Shown here piece by piece: positions 17,462 to 26,676 of a stretch of DNA of 64,000 bases; positions within the stretch are counted from its first letter, which is position 1; every line of letters begins with the position of its first letter. A program made the translations under genes and the position numbers. This stretch comes from Christensenellaceae bacterium (GTDB lineage: Bacteria; Bacillota; Clostridia; Christensenellales; Aristaeellaceae). The notes under the pieces are model-generated. The model worked only from the letters and a program-made list of their open reading frames with translations, was not told the origin of the DNA and searched no databases. Location of the stretch: assembly GCA_022510815.1 (NCBI GenBank), contig JAFLST010000010.1, positions 1 to 64,000 of the forward strand, in the 5' to 3' direction.

Positions 17462-17559
17462 GGTCAGCCTCTTCTCTCCAAACAGCGTCTTTTGAGATAT
17501 CGCTCCCATTATACGCGGAAAGGGGACGCTGATCAAGCCCGGCTTGTCCATGAAGGGCG

Positions 17560-17588
17560 TTGTCAAGCTCTTCCAATCGTGGTATGAT
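17560..17588 (+). promoter_or_regulatory. Promoter of the nitroreductase cluster
   Basis: TTGTCA (17560-17565), 17 bases, TATGAT (17583-17588), 26 bases before the gene. Confidence 0.65.
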
Positions 17589-17614
17589 GATTTCAATATC
17601 GCAAGGGAGGCATG

Positions 17615-18169
17615 ATGAAAATGGACTTTTTGCAGCTCGCGAAGGAACATCGCTATTCTGTCAGGAAATTCAAGGCCCAGCCGGTTGAAAAGGAAAAGCT
17701 GGACCTGATTCTGGAAGCCGGACGCATCGCGCCGACGGCCTGCAACTATCAGCCTCAGCGGATTCTGGTGATCGAGGATGAAGCCGCGCTTGGCAGGCTG
17801 AAGCAGTGCACATCGTGCCACTTTGACGCGCCGCTCGCGCTGATGATCTGCTATGATAAAACCACCTGCTGGAAGAACCGAACCAACGGAACCATTGGCG
17901 GCGACGTGGATGCCAGCATCGTTACCACGCAGATGATGCTCGAGGTGGCGGAGCTGGGGCTTGCGACCACATGGGTGGGCGCGTTCAATCATCAGAAGGC
18001 GCGGGAGCTCTTTGGAATTCCGGATTATCTGGTGCCTGTGGCGCTGCTGCCGATCGGATATGCCGCTGACGACGTGGAGCCGCATTCGTGGCATTGGAAG
18101 CGGTTCGACATGGATCACACCGTTTTCTACAATACCTTTGACGGCATCACTGAGGGAGAAGCCCACTGA
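17615..18169 (+). CDS. Nitroreductase family protein
   Basis: A 184-residue flavoprotein of the FMN-dependent nitroreductase family. It has the N-terminal RYSVRKFKAQPV, APTACNYQPQRILV (FMN phosphate and ring contacts) and the C-terminal GYAADDVEPHSWHWKRFD. Such enzymes reduce nitro-aromatics, quinones or enones with NAD(P)H. Start candidates are 17612, 17615 and 17621 after AAGGGAGG; 17615 is chosen for spacing. A second flavoprotein follows 16 bases on. Confidence 0.85.
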   Translation: MKMDFLQLAKEHRYSVRKFKAQPVEKEKLDLILEAGRIAPTACNYQPQRILVIEDEAALGRLKQCTSCHFDAPLALMICYDKTTCWKNRTNGTIGGDVDASIVTTQMMLEVAELGLATTWVGAFNHQKARELFGIPDYLVPVALLPIGYAADDVEPHSWHWKRFDMDHTVFYNTFDGITEGEAH

Positions 18170-18185
18170 TCCGGGAGGGAACAGG

Positions 18186-18836
18186 ATGAAGGCCATAGCC
18201 ATCAACGGCAGCCCCAGAAGGGGCTGGAACACGGAGCTGCTGCTTCAGCAGGCCTTGAGTGGCGCGGCGGACGCGGGTGCGCAGGCGGAGCTGATTCAGC
18301 TTTCCGACCTGTCCTTTTCCGGCTGTCGGAGCTGCTTTGCCTGCAAAAGGGCGGGAGCGGAGACCGGGCGCTGCATGTGGAAGGACGATCTGCAGCCGGT
18401 TCTTGATGAGATGCTGACGGCTGACGCGGTGTTCATGGGATCACCGATTTATCTCGGCAACGTCTCCGGGATGATGTATTGCCTGATGGAGCGGCTCGTC
18501 TTTTCGCTGCTAAGCTATGACGATTACAGCAAACGGCTCTTTCACGGCCATGTGAACGCCTGCTTTTTCTTCACGATGAATGCGCCGGAAAGCTATGCGG
18601 ATGCCTGCTACAGCGGCATGATGAAGCAGTATGCCGACGCGATGAAGCGCCTCGGCGGCAGCAGCGAATACTACGCCGCCTGCGATACCCTGCAGTTTGA
18701 GGATTATTCACGGTTTGCCGCCGGGAGTTTCGATGAGGCGCATAAGCGCGGCGTGCGGGCAGAACAGTTTCCGAAGGATCTCCAGGCTGCGTACGACATA
18801 GGCTTTCGATTGGTCAAGAGCGGCAGCGCATCATGA
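18186..18836 (+). CDS. Flavodoxin-fold FMN reductase with Cys cluster motif
   Basis: A 216-residue NADPH-dependent FMN reductase-like protein beginning AIAINGSPRRGWNTELLL, the phosphate loop of the flavodoxin fold. Cys47, Cys50 and Cys53 in GCRSCFACKR resemble the compact cysteine motif of iron-sulfur flavoproteins (Isf), and MGSPIYLGNVSGMM is the isoalloxazine loop. A third or fourth ligand may be Cys65 (GRCMW). The start follows GGGAGGGAACAGG. Its stop overlaps the next gene region (ATGA), so the two are coupled. Confidence 0.82.
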   Translation: MKAIAINGSPRRGWNTELLLQQALSGAADAGAQAELIQLSDLSFSGCRSCFACKRAGAETGRCMWKDDLQPVLDEMLTADAVFMGSPIYLGNVSGMMYCLMERLVFSLLSYDDYSKRLFHGHVNACFFFTMNAPESYADACYSGMMKQYADAMKRLGGSSEYYAACDTLQFEDYSRFAAGSFDEAHKRGVRAEQFPKDLQAAYDIGFRLVKSGSAS

Positions 18837-18862
18837 AAAGACGGAATACGGGAGGAAGAAGC

Positions 18863-20905
18863 ATGTGGATCGAAGGGAACTATCGCCGCAATCTCATGGA
18901 CATGCACATCGACGACTGGCATGATGATTTTCTGTCCAAGCTGGATCCGGCGGCCTATGTGGACGCGCTGGCGGACGCTGGCGTGCAGGCGGCGATGGTC
19001 AAGGCCAAGCCGCACACCGGGCTATGCTACTGGCCGTCGACAATCGGCCGCATGCACCGCGGGCTCGAGGGCCGGGACTTCATTGGCGAGATGATCGAAC
19101 TGTGCCATGCGAAGGGCATCGCGGTGATCGTGTACTTCAGTCAGATATTCGATAACTGGGCTTACGACCATCACCCGGACTGGCGCGTTGTGGCGCCTGA
19201 CGGAAAGAACTTCCGCGAATACCGCGGCATGGGCGATTTCCGCAGCGGCCGGTACGGCATCGTCTGCCCGAATCATCCCGGCTACCGGGCCTATGTCCGG
19301 GCCAATCTGCAGGAGCTGTGCAGCCGTTACCGCTTCGAGGGCATGTTTTTGGACATGACGTTCTGGACGGAGGTATGCACCTGCGCGTGCTGCCGTCAGC
19401 GCTATCTGGATGAAACGGGGCGAGAACTGCCGCGCGTCATTGACTGGCAGGACGAGGGCTGGAAAGACTTCATCTATCGCCGGAGCCAGTGGATGGCTGA
19501 TTTTGCCAGCGAATCCACCCGGGCGATCCATGAGATCAACCCCGAGGTGACGGTGGAGCATCAGTTCTCCATGATCACCTCCAACTGGATACACGGCTCC
19601 ACTGAGCTGCTGGCGGAGCACTCGACCTATCTGGGCGGCGACTATTACGGCGGCTATCTGCAGCAGACCTTCATCAACAAGTATTACCGCAGCGTAAGCC
19701 CGCGCCTGCCCTTTGTGTACCACACCGGCCGCTGCGACCCGGAACTGTCCTATCACACCACCACCAAAACGGCCGAGCAGCTCGCCCTGCATGCCATGAC
19801 CGCGCTGCTTCACAACGGCGCGTTCCTGCTGGTGGACGCCATCAACCCGGACGGCACGTTCGTGCCCGAGGTCTATCACACGCTGATGAAAGGCATTTAT
19901 GCCGATACCCGGCGCTACGAAGCCTATGCGGGCGGCACGATGATCACGGACGCGACCATCTGGTTTGCGTCTCACGCGAAGTACGACCCGGATGAAACAG
20001 GCATCGACGTGATGGACAAGAGCTGGGGCAACACCATCTATATGCAGGCGCCCATCGGCATGGCGTCGGTGCTGCGGGAGGAGAACATCCCCTTCCATGT
20101 GATCGGCACAAAGAATATCGCGGACTATCCGGGCCGCGCCATTGCCCTGTGCCATGTGGCGGATATCCGCGACGAGGAGATGGACGCGCTGGAGGCTTAT
20201 GTCCGGCGGGGCGGCAGCCTCTATGTGTCCGGCCCCGTGGGTCACCCGAGGCTGCAGAAGCTGCTGGGCATCCGGGTCACCGGAAAAACCGAAGATACCT
20301 TCACTTACATGAATCCGTCCGCGGAGTGCGCCGAGCTGGAGGGGTTCAGCGCGCTGGCACCGATGACGGTGGATCGCTGCCAATACGTCGCGGAGGTCGT
20401 GGAGGACGATGTGACGGTGCTGGCTACCCTGACCCGGCCCTATGTGCCCGCCGGGACCGACAGGTTCGCGGCCATTCACTCCAATCCGCCGGGTATCCAC
20501 ACCGAACAGCCGTCCATCACCTGCCGTCAGGTAGGAGAGAGCACGCTGATCTGGGCCGCCGCGCCGATTGAAGTAAGCCAGCCCTACATGACCCGCCGGG
20601 CGGTGGGCCGCCTGATGAAGCGGGCGATCGGCACGCCTTCCTTTGTCTCGGATGCGCCGAAGTTCGTGGAAATCCTGCACTGGGAGAAGGAGGGGCGCGA
20701 ATACTTTGCGGCGCTGAACCAGCAGGAGGAATCCCCGGTTGTGCCCATGCGCGATATCACGATCACCGTACCCGGCGAGAATCTGCGGGCAGTGCTGCTG
20801 CCGGAGGGCTCGCCCTTGGAAACCTGCGCTCACGATGGCGTGACGGATGTGCTTTTGCCCAAGGTGCATCTTTATGCGGTGATGGAAATCCTTCGCGGAT
20901 CATGA
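18863..20905 (+). CDS. Putative glycoside hydrolase (GHL6 / beta-galactosidase trimerisation type)
   Basis: A 680-residue cytoplasmic protein without a signal peptide. Residues 1-330 look like a TIM barrel (HTGLCYWPSTIGRMHRGLEG, then FEGMFLDMTFW, VTVEHQF and DYYGGYLQQ), and residues 330-560 contain a segment typical of the beta-galactosidase trimerisation domain (ALEAYVRRGGSLYVSG). A small all-beta C-terminal domain ends the protein. This matches hypothetical glycosyl hydrolase families related to GH29/GH42; the substrate is unknown. The ATG at 18863 has GGGAGGA upstream; an ATG at 18833 overlaps the preceding stop. It belongs to the nitroreductase transcript. Confidence 0.65.
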   Translation: MWIEGNYRRNLMDMHIDDWHDDFLSKLDPAAYVDALADAGVQAAMVKAKPHTGLCYWPSTIGRMHRGLEGRDFIGEMIELCHAKGIAVIVYFSQIFDNWAYDHHPDWRVVAPDGKNFREYRGMGDFRSGRYGIVCPNHPGYRAYVRANLQELCSRYRFEGMFLDMTFWTEVCTCACCRQRYLDETGRELPRVIDWQDEGWKDFIYRRSQWMADFASESTRAIHEINPEVTVEHQFSMITSNWIHGSTELLAEHSTYLGGDYYGGYLQQTFINKYYRSVSPRLPFVYHTGRCDPELSYHTTTKTAEQLALHAMTALLHNGAFLLVDAINPDGTFVPEVYHTLMKGIYADTRRYEAYAGGTMITDATIWFASHAKYDPDETGIDVMDKSWGNTIYMQAPIGMASVLREENIPFHVIGTKNIADYPGRAIALCHVADIRDEEMDALEAYVRRGGSLYVSGPVGHPRLQKLLGIRVTGKTEDTFTYMNPSAECAELEGFSALAPMTVDRCQYVAEVVEDDVTVLATLTRPYVPAGTDRFAAIHSNPPGIHTEQPSITCRQVGESTLIWAAAPIEVSQPYMTRRAVGRLMKRAIGTPSFVSDAPKFVEILHWEKEGREYFAALNQQEESPVVPMRDITITVPGENLRAVLLPEGSPLETCAHDGVTDVLLPKVHLYAVMEILRGS

Positions 20906-21020
20906 CGGCGCGGAATTGCGGTCAGGCAGAAACCGCTGAGGCTGCGTGTCGCGGCAGTCTGTGATGCGCCCGAGATGGCGCAGGTGACAGTGCGCTTTTT
21001 TCGCCGCATACCCCGGAGAC

Positions 21021-21057
21021 AAAAAGACGGCATGACCATCCCGGTCATGCCGTTTTC
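21021..21057. terminator. Bidirectional terminator
   Basis: ACGGCATGACC-atccc-GGTCATGCCGT with A-run on the left and TTTTC on the right; it separates the glycosidase-like gene from the convergent capA-like gene. Confidence 0.85.
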
Positions 21058-21071
21058 TGCGTCCGATGTTT

Positions 21072-22232
21072 TTACCATTCCAGCGGATAGTTTTCTACCG
21101 CGTATTCCAGCTTGCGTCCGTTCTCCTTGAGGGTCTTGAGAACGGAGTCGATGGCGGTGTCCTTGGTCAGGGGCGTGGGGATGAAGTCATTGCGGTCGGT
21201 GCGGGAGGAGATACGGATCGGAATGATCCGGAAGCCCTCGCTGCTGACCACGCCGTCCAGCACGCGGAACCGGGTCTGGAAGACGAAGCTGGTCATGTCG
21301 CTGGGATTCTTGTTGCCGGAGAAGCAGAAGTTGCCCAGCGAGTAGCAGATATATACGCCCTTGTACTGCTCGATGGGGTTCAGGCGATGGCTGTGGTGGC
21401 CCAGCACCAGATCGGCCCCGGAGTCGACCGCCAGCCGGCCCATCTTGATCTGATTGTTTGTAGGCGAGTAGTCCTTTTCGTTGCCCCAGTGGAAGCTGAC
21501 GATGACGATGGGGTACTGGGCCTTTGCCTCGGCGATGTCGGCGGGCACCTTGTCCCAGAGCTGCTCGTAGCGGTCGATGCACAGGTAGGAGAGCATCGCG
21601 ATCTCGACGCCCTTGACCTCGATCACGCCCACATGGGTGGAGTTGGAGTACACGATGCCCTCGTAGACCAGCGTGTTGATGGTTTCCTGATAGGCGTCCT
21701 CGCCGTGGTCCATGACGTGGTTGTTCTCCAGCGACACAGCCTCGATGCCGTTGTCGGAGAGCATGGTCACATAGGACGGCGGGGCGCTGAACAGGAACTG
21801 ATTCTCCCGCTTGTTGGAGGGAACGTAAGTTGTCTCGGTCAGCGTGCCCTCGAAGTTGACAATGGTCAGGTCGTCCTCAAGGAGAATATCGCGCATGTTG
21901 CGCATGGTGAAGTTGATGTCGCCGCCCTGCCGCTTGAGCTCGTCGTTGAAAATGTCCGTGCTCTTGCGGGAATCGCCGCCGATGGTGAAGTCTCCGGTGC
22001 CGGTGATGGTGATAAGGACCGAACCGTCGGGCTCATAGATGCTCGGCGCGTCCAGCAGAACAGCGTCTTCCGCCTCGTCAGGCGGCGCGATGAAGGTGTT
22101 TGCCACAATGGACGGATCCGCGCCGGAGAGCACCTCCTCCAGGGAGAGATCATCCTCCTCGCCCAGCGCGGCCGGTAGCACAAATGGGGTCAGCGCCGTC
22201 ATCAGCGCGATCAATAGGGCCAGCTTTCGCAT
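21072..22232 (-). CDS. CapA family protein (secreted)
   Basis: A 386-residue protein with a signal peptide (residues 1-24, cleavage near ALG-EE) and a CapA/PgsA-like metallophosphatase fold: ITITGTGDFTIGG, IVNFEGTLT, SLENNHVMDHG, VSFHWGNEK and LVLGHHSHRLNP. CapA proteins take part in poly-gamma-glutamate capsule formation, but most clostridial paralogues are uncharacterised and no capB/capC genes are nearby. It lies 67 bases downstream of the aminotransferase gene and could be in the same transcript. Confidence 0.8.
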   Translation of the reverse strand: MRKLALLIALMTALTPFVLPAALGEEDDLSLEEVLSGADPSIVANTFIAPPDEAEDAVLLDAPSIYEPDGSVLITITGTGDFTIGGDSRKSTDIFNDELKRQGGDINFTMRNMRDILLEDDLTIVNFEGTLTETTYVPSNKRENQFLFSAPPSYVTMLSDNGIEAVSLENNHVMDHGEDAYQETINTLVYEGIVYSNSTHVGVIEVKGVEIAMLSYLCIDRYEQLWDKVPADIAEAKAQYPIVIVSFHWGNEKDYSPTNNQIKMGRLAVDSGADLVLGHHSHRLNPIEQYKGVYICYSLGNFCFSGNKNPSDMTSFVFQTRFRVLDGVVSSEGFRIIPIRISSRTDRNDFIPTPLTKDTAIDSVLKTLKENGRKLEYAVENYPLEW

Positions 22233-22299
22233 GGTGTACCTCCAAGGGATATCATCGGTATATTCTATGAACGAATCAGCGGATTGAATGTATCCCGCA

Positions 22300-23478
22300 T
22301 CACAGATTGTTCACAAAGTCCGCCATCTTCTCCAGCGCGATGTTCAGCTTGTCGATGCCGGTGGCGTAGGAGCAGCGGATGTGTCCCTCGCCGCAGGCTC
22401 CGAAGGCCGTGCCGGGCACCGCCGCGACGTGGGTCTCATTGAGCAGCCGGGCACAGAAGTCCTCGCTGGTCAGGCCGGTCTTGGCGATGCTCGGGAACAC
22501 ATAGAATGCGCCCAGCGGCTCGAAGCAGTCAAGCCCCATGGAGCGGAAGCCGTCCACCATGAGCCTCCGGCGACGGTCGTAGCTCTGGCGCATCTTTTCG
22601 ACGTCCTCATAGCCGTTCTCGCGGCCCATGCGCAGGGCCTCCAGCGCGGCAACCTGACCCTGACGGGGCGCGCAGAGAATGCCGTACTGGTGAATCTTGT
22701 TGAGCACGGTGAGAATCGCCGCCGGGCCGCAGATGTAGCCCACGCGCCAGCCGGTCATGGCGAAAGCCTTCGAGAAGCCGTTGATGGTCAGCGTGTAGTC
22801 CCACATGCCGGGCAGCGACGCGAAGGAAACATGCGTGTTGTCGCCGTAGGTCAGTTCAGCATAGATCTCGTCGCTGATGACCATGATTTCCTTTTCCCGC
22901 ACCACCTGCGCGAGGGCCTCGAGATCAGCCCGCTCCATGATGCCGCCGGTTGGGTTGTTGGGATAGGGGAGGATGAGCGCCTTGGTGCGGGGCGTGATGG
23001 CCGCGCGGACGTTCTCCGCCGTGAGCCGGAAGGCGTTGGATTGGTCGGTCTTCACACCCACGGGGGTGCCGCCCGCGAAGATCACGCTGGGGCTGTAGCT
23101 GACGTAGCTCGGCTCGGGCACCAGCACCTCATCACCGGCGGATACCAGCGCGCGAAGGGCGATATCGATGGACTCGCTGGCCCCGACGGTCACCACGATG
23201 TCGGTCTCCGGGTCGTAGGGCGTGCCGAAGCGATCCTCCAGATAGCGGCTGATCTCCTTGCGCAGGGGCAGCAGGCCGCGGTTGGGGGTATACTGCGTCT
23301 CGCCGTCCAGCAGGCTGTTGATGGCGGCGTTGCGGATGTGATAAGGCGTGACAAAGTCCGGCTCGCCAACGCCGAGGGAGATGGTGTCCTTCATGGTCGC
23401 CGCCAGATCGAAAAAGCGCCGGATGCCGCTGGGCGGGACTGCCGCGATGGCGGGATTCAGATAGCGTTCGTAATTCAC
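22300..23478 (-). CDS. Class I/II PLP aminotransferase
   Basis: A 392-residue aminotransferase. Lys237 in GFSKAFAMTGWRVGY binds PLP; PYPNNPTGG (171-179) and SDEIYAE (202-208) are the classical substrate and cofactor loops. The style is that of the PatA/AspC-like subgroup used for amino acids such as aspartate, diaminopimelate or aromatic residues; the substrate is not resolved. Its ATG overlaps the Lrp stop by 4 bases, so the regulator probably controls, and senses the substrate of, this enzyme. Confidence 0.88.
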   Translation of the reverse strand: MNYERYLNPAIAAVPPSGIRRFFDLAATMKDTISLGVGEPDFVTPYHIRNAAINSLLDGETQYTPNRGLLPLRKEISRYLEDRFGTPYDPETDIVVTVGASESIDIALRALVSAGDEVLVPEPSYVSYSPSVIFAGGTPVGVKTDQSNAFRLTAENVRAAITPRTKALILPYPNNPTGGIMERADLEALAQVVREKEIMVISDEIYAELTYGDNTHVSFASLPGMWDYTLTINGFSKAFAMTGWRVGYICGPAAILTVLNKIHQYGILCAPRQGQVAALEALRMGRENGYEDVEKMRQSYDRRRRLMVDGFRSMGLDCFEPLGAFYVFPSIAKTGLTSEDFCARLLNETHVAAVPGTAFGACGEGHIRCSYATGIDKLNIALEKMADFVNNL

Positions 23479-23966
23479 GGCGAGATCACCAGCCGGTTAT
23501 CGGGCGTGTCACCCTCGAAGATGACGCCCTCTTCTTTATAGCGCTTGAGCACGAAGCTGGTCGCGGTGCCGGTGACGGTCTCCAGAGGGGAGAGCTTCTC
23601 CGACACGAACAGCGCCAGCTCCTTGAGCGTCGGGGCCTGCACCAGCACCAGCAGGTCATAGCTGCCGGACATCAGGTATACGCTCTTGACCTCCTCGAAG
23701 CGGTAAATGCGCTTGGCGATGGCGTCGAACCCCATGTCCCGCTGGGGGGTGACCTTGACCTCGATCATCGCCTCCACGCGGTCGCGGTCGGTCTTGTCCC
23801 AGTTGATGGTCGGCGCGTAACGCAGGATGACGCGCTCCTCCTCCAGCCGCGCGATGGCCTCGGCAACCTCGGTCACCGTCGAGCCCGTCATCACGGCGAG
23901 CTTTTCCAGCGGCAGGCGGCAGTCCTCCTGCAGAAGATCCAGCAGTTCCATGTCCAGCTTCGTCAA
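23475..23966 (-). CDS. Lrp/AsnC family transcriptional regulator
   Basis: A 163-residue regulator with an N-terminal winged helix (LDLLQEDCRLPLEKLAVMTG, about residues 7-26) and a C-terminal RAM ligand-sensing domain (VKSVYLMSGSYDLLVLV). Only TTG at 23966 is well placed after AAAGGAG (spacing 11); the first ATG, at 23951, lies too far away. It is divergent from the ECF sigma operon and coupled by ATGA to the aminotransferase. Confidence 0.85.
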   Translation of the reverse strand: MTKLDMELLDLLQEDCRLPLEKLAVMTGSTVTEVAEAIARLEEERVILRYAPTINWDKTDRDRVEAMIEVKVTPQRDMGFDAIAKRIYRFEEVKSVYLMSGSYDLLVLVQAPTLKELALFVSEKLSPLETVTGTATSFVLKRYKEEGVIFEGDTPDNRLVISP

Positions 23967-24173
23967 GGGAAAGGACACTCCTTTCAATCCATATACACCC
24001 GTTATTGTACACCATCTGCCGGATTCGCGCAAGGGGCACCCCTTTTCTTGCGGAAGGGACTGGCGCGGGACGGGGAAATCGTGTAGAATAAGGAGCAGGG
24101 AAGGAATGGTTTTCCCGTGGGAACAAAACGGGCGGTTCGCTCGTCTGATAGAGAGAGGAAGGCAGGTGACGGT

Positions 24174-24767
24174 ATGGACGAGGTAAGCCTTCGCCGGGCG
24201 CAGAAGGGCGACGCGCGGGCCTTTGAGGCGCTGGTGACACCCTATGAGTCCATGATCTGGCGGGTCTGCTGGCATTACACGGGCCACACCGAGGACGCCC
24301 GGGACTGTGCGCAGGAGGCGCTGCTCAAGGCGTGGCGCTCCATCGGCGCGTACCGGCAGGACTGCTCGCTGGAGAGCTGGCTGTATCGGGTCTGCGCGTC
24401 GGTGTGCATTGATTTCCAGCGCCGCAGCAGGCGTAATGCGGCTGAATCGCTCTCCGTGATGACGGAGGAGGGCTTCGATCTGCCGGACCCTGCCGCCGCG
24501 CCGGATGAGCAGGCGCAGCAGCGTCAGGAGCGGGAGGAACTGCGCCGGGCCATGGCGATGCTGCCGGAGGACATGCGCACGGTGCTCATCCTCTACGCGC
24601 TGGAAAAGAAGAAGTACGAGGACATCGCGGTCATCACGGGCACGGCGGTGGGGACGGTCAAGAGCCGGCTCAACCGTGCCCGGCAGCGACTGCAGGAAAT
24701 TTTGTCGGAGCGGGAACAATCCGGGGAAACCGTCGTCCAACAGAGCAGAAGGAGGGACGCGCGATGA
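24174..24767 (+). CDS. ECF-type RNA polymerase sigma factor
   Basis: A 197-residue group 4 sigma factor. Region 2 covers about residues 15-80 (HTEDARDCAQEALLKAWRSI, with the -10 recognition helix) and region 4 about 125-180 (YEDIAVITGTAVGTVKSRLNRARQRL). The start at 24174 follows GGCAGGTGACGG. The next gene begins inside its stop (ATGA), and encodes a membrane protein with an anti-sigma-like N-terminus, the usual ECF arrangement. Confidence 0.88.
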   Translation: MDEVSLRRAQKGDARAFEALVTPYESMIWRVCWHYTGHTEDARDCAQEALLKAWRSIGAYRQDCSLESWLYRVCASVCIDFQRRSRRNAAESLSVMTEEGFDLPDPAAAPDEQAQQRQEREELRRAMAMLPEDMRTVLILYALEKKKYEDIAVITGTAVGTVKSRLNRARQRLQEILSEREQSGETVVQQSRRRDAR

Positions 24768-25840
24768 TCGACCATGAGCACGACGACCTCCTGAAGCGGC
24801 TGGACAGCCTGAACATGGATGTGCCTCCGATGCCGGAGGGCTTCCACGAGGGCTGGGCCCAACGACTGGAGGATGAGGCGATGGAGACCAAACCGAAGAA
24901 ATTCACGAAAACGACCCTGATCCGCGCGCTGTCTGCCGCGGCGGCGCTGGTGTTTGTGGTCGGCGGCACGCTGCTGGCCCGGCGGGCGGAGGAACCGGCT
25001 GGCTTGGAGAAATCAGCCGCCCAAACCAGAGGCTACGACATAGCGACGGAGTATGAGTACGATGCCGGTTTCGGCATCCTGCTGGGCGCGATGGAAGAGG
25101 ATGCGGTCGAGTACGGCGGGATCAATGGCACGATGACGATGACCATGAAAGAAGCGCCGTCGGAGCGGATGCTGATCCGCACGGCGAGCCTGACCGTCAG
25201 CACCCAGCGCTATGACGAGAGCCTGTCCGCGATGCTGGCGCTGTGCGAGAATGCGGGCGGCTGGATGGCCTCAACCTCCGAGAGCGAGGGGAGCAGCGGC
25301 CTGCGCACCTGTTACCTGACCCTGCGCATCCCGGCGGAGAAGCTGGATGACTTCCTCTCCGGCACGGACGGGCTGGGCCGGGTGACCCGCCGCTCCGAGA
25401 ACGTCGAGGATGTGACGGAGAACTATTACGACACCCGCGCGCGCCTCGAGACACAGCAGGCCCTGATGGCCCGCCTGCAGGCGCTGATGACCGACGCGGC
25501 CTCCCTTGGCGATCTGCTGGAGCTGGAGTCGAAGATCGCCGACACCCAGTATCAGATCGACCGGCTGCAGACGAGCCTGAACTCCACCGAGCGACAGGTG
25601 AATTTCGCCACCGTGGACGTGACCCTGCGGGAGGAAAGCCAAGCGGCAGTCATTGTCGACGCGGAGAAGACCCTCGGCGAGCGGCTGCGCGGCGCGCTTG
25701 TTTCGGGTGCGGAGGCCTTCGTGAAGCTCATGGAGAACGCGGTGGTCTTCCTCGCGGCGGCGCTGCCCTTCATCGGCATTATCGTCGCGGTGTGGCTGAT
25801 CGCTGTTATCATCCGCAAGGCGGTTCGGAAAAGGAGGTAA
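24764..25840 (+). CDS. DUF4349 membrane protein, likely anti-sigma partner
   Basis: A 358-residue protein with a short cytoplasmic N-terminus (residues 1-50), a membrane segment (about 52-68), a DUF4349 extracytoplasmic region (about 115-310, including RTASLTVSTQRYDESL and a coiled-coil over 230-280) and a C-terminal membrane segment (about 325-350) with a basic tail. DUF4349 proteins are unstudied; the coupling to an ECF sigma gene suggests its cytoplasmic N-terminus holds the sigma factor. No clear zinc anti-sigma motif is present. Confidence 0.75.
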   Translation: MIDHEHDDLLKRLDSLNMDVPPMPEGFHEGWAQRLEDEAMETKPKKFTKTTLIRALSAAAALVFVVGGTLLARRAEEPAGLEKSAAQTRGYDIATEYEYDAGFGILLGAMEEDAVEYGGINGTMTMTMKEAPSERMLIRTASLTVSTQRYDESLSAMLALCENAGGWMASTSESEGSSGLRTCYLTLRIPAEKLDDFLSGTDGLGRVTRRSENVEDVTENYYDTRARLETQQALMARLQALMTDAASLGDLLELESKIADTQYQIDRLQTSLNSTERQVNFATVDVTLREESQAAVIVDAEKTLGERLRGALVSGAEAFVKLMENAVVFLAAALPFIGIIVAVWLIAVIIRKAVRKRR

Positions 25841-25843
25841 TCC

Positions 25844-26521
25844 ATGATGAAAAAGCTGCTTGTGATCCTGCTGGCGGCGCTGCTGACGATGCCCGTGCTG
25901 GCGCTGGCGGAGGGAGAGCTGACCGTGATCGGCACGGCGACGGTGACCCTGACGCCCGACATGGCGGAGCTGACCGTCGGCGTGGAGACCCGGGCTGACA
26001 CGGTGAACGGCGCCGTCACGGGCAACAGCGAGGCGCTGAACGCCGTCATCGAGGCCCTGAAGGCGGCGGGCGTTGCCGAGAACGACATGTCCACGCGGAA
26101 CTACTATGTGGGCGCGGAGTATGATTACAGCGTCTCGCCCGCGGCGCTGTCGGGCTACAGCGTGAACAACAACCTGACCATCATCGTGCGGGACATCGAC
26201 ATGATCGGCGCGGTGATCGACGCGGCGACGGCGGCCGGAGCGAATCAGGTCTACGGCGTGACGTTCCGCTCCTCCCAGATGGCGGATGGGCATGACAGGG
26301 CGCTGACGCTGGCCGTTCAGGAGGGTATGCGTAAGGCGCAGCTCATGGCTGAGGCCAGCGGGCGTGAACTGGGGCAGCTCGAAGGCGTTCAGGAGAACGG
26401 CATGCAGTCCTACGGCGTGACCGTCGCCTATGACACGGCGGCGCGGACTTCCGGCACATCCATCATGCCCGAGGAGCTGAGCGTCACCGCTTCGGTGACT
26501 CTGACCTTCGAGCTGAGATAA
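25844..26521 (+). CDS. SIMPL domain (DUF541) secreted protein
   Basis: A 225-residue protein with signal peptide (residues 1-21) and a SIMPL/DUF541 domain (GTATVTLTPDMAELTVGVET, then LSGYSVNNNLTIIVRDID). SIMPL proteins are periplasmic or secreted and have been tied to oxidative stress (BP26/OMP28 group), without a known reaction. AAAGGAGGT precedes the ATG at 25844, 3 bases after the DUF4349 stop. It is the third gene of the ECF sigma operon and so probably part of that envelope response. Confidence 0.85.
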   Translation: MMKKLLVILLAALLTMPVLALAEGELTVIGTATVTLTPDMAELTVGVETRADTVNGAVTGNSEALNAVIEALKAAGVAENDMSTRNYYVGAEYDYSVSPAALSGYSVNNNLTIIVRDIDMIGAVIDAATAAGANQVYGVTFRSSQMADGHDRALTLAVQEGMRKAQLMAEASGRELGQLEGVQENGMQSYGVTVAYDTAARTSGTSIMPEELSVTASVTLTFELR

Positions 26522-26543
26522 CGCAAAATCGCCCCGGAAGGGA

Positions 26544-26572
26544 TTGACTTTCCCGGCGGAATGTGCTATCAT
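26544..26572 (+). promoter_or_regulatory. Promoter of tRNA-Arg
   Basis: TTGACT (26544-26549), 17 bases, TATCAT (26567-26572), 25 bases before the tRNA. Confidence 0.65.
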
Positions 26573-26597
26573 GTTCAGGCTGTGATGAGCAGCCTGC

Positions 26598-26674
26598 GCA
26601 CCCGTAGCTCAGTTGGATAGAGTGTCAGACTCCGACTCTGAAGGTCACAGGTTCGAATCCTGCCGGGTGTACCA
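26598..26674 (+). tRNA. tRNA-Arg (anticodon CCG)
   Basis: Acceptor GCACCCG pairs with CGGGTGT; the anticodon stem TCAGA/TCTGA closes the loop CTCCGAC, giving anticodon CCG; the T loop is TTCGAAT; CCA is encoded. One A-C mismatch sits at the base of the T stem. An A+T-rich island begins right after it, so it may have served as an integration site. Confidence 0.93.
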
Positions 26675-26676
26675 CG

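Noticed and set aside
16019..18232. Reading the MBL protein as a 737-residue chain
   Set aside because: The extra N-terminal 257 residues are antisense to the nitroreductase gene; GAGAAGAGG before 17461 gives a clear start.
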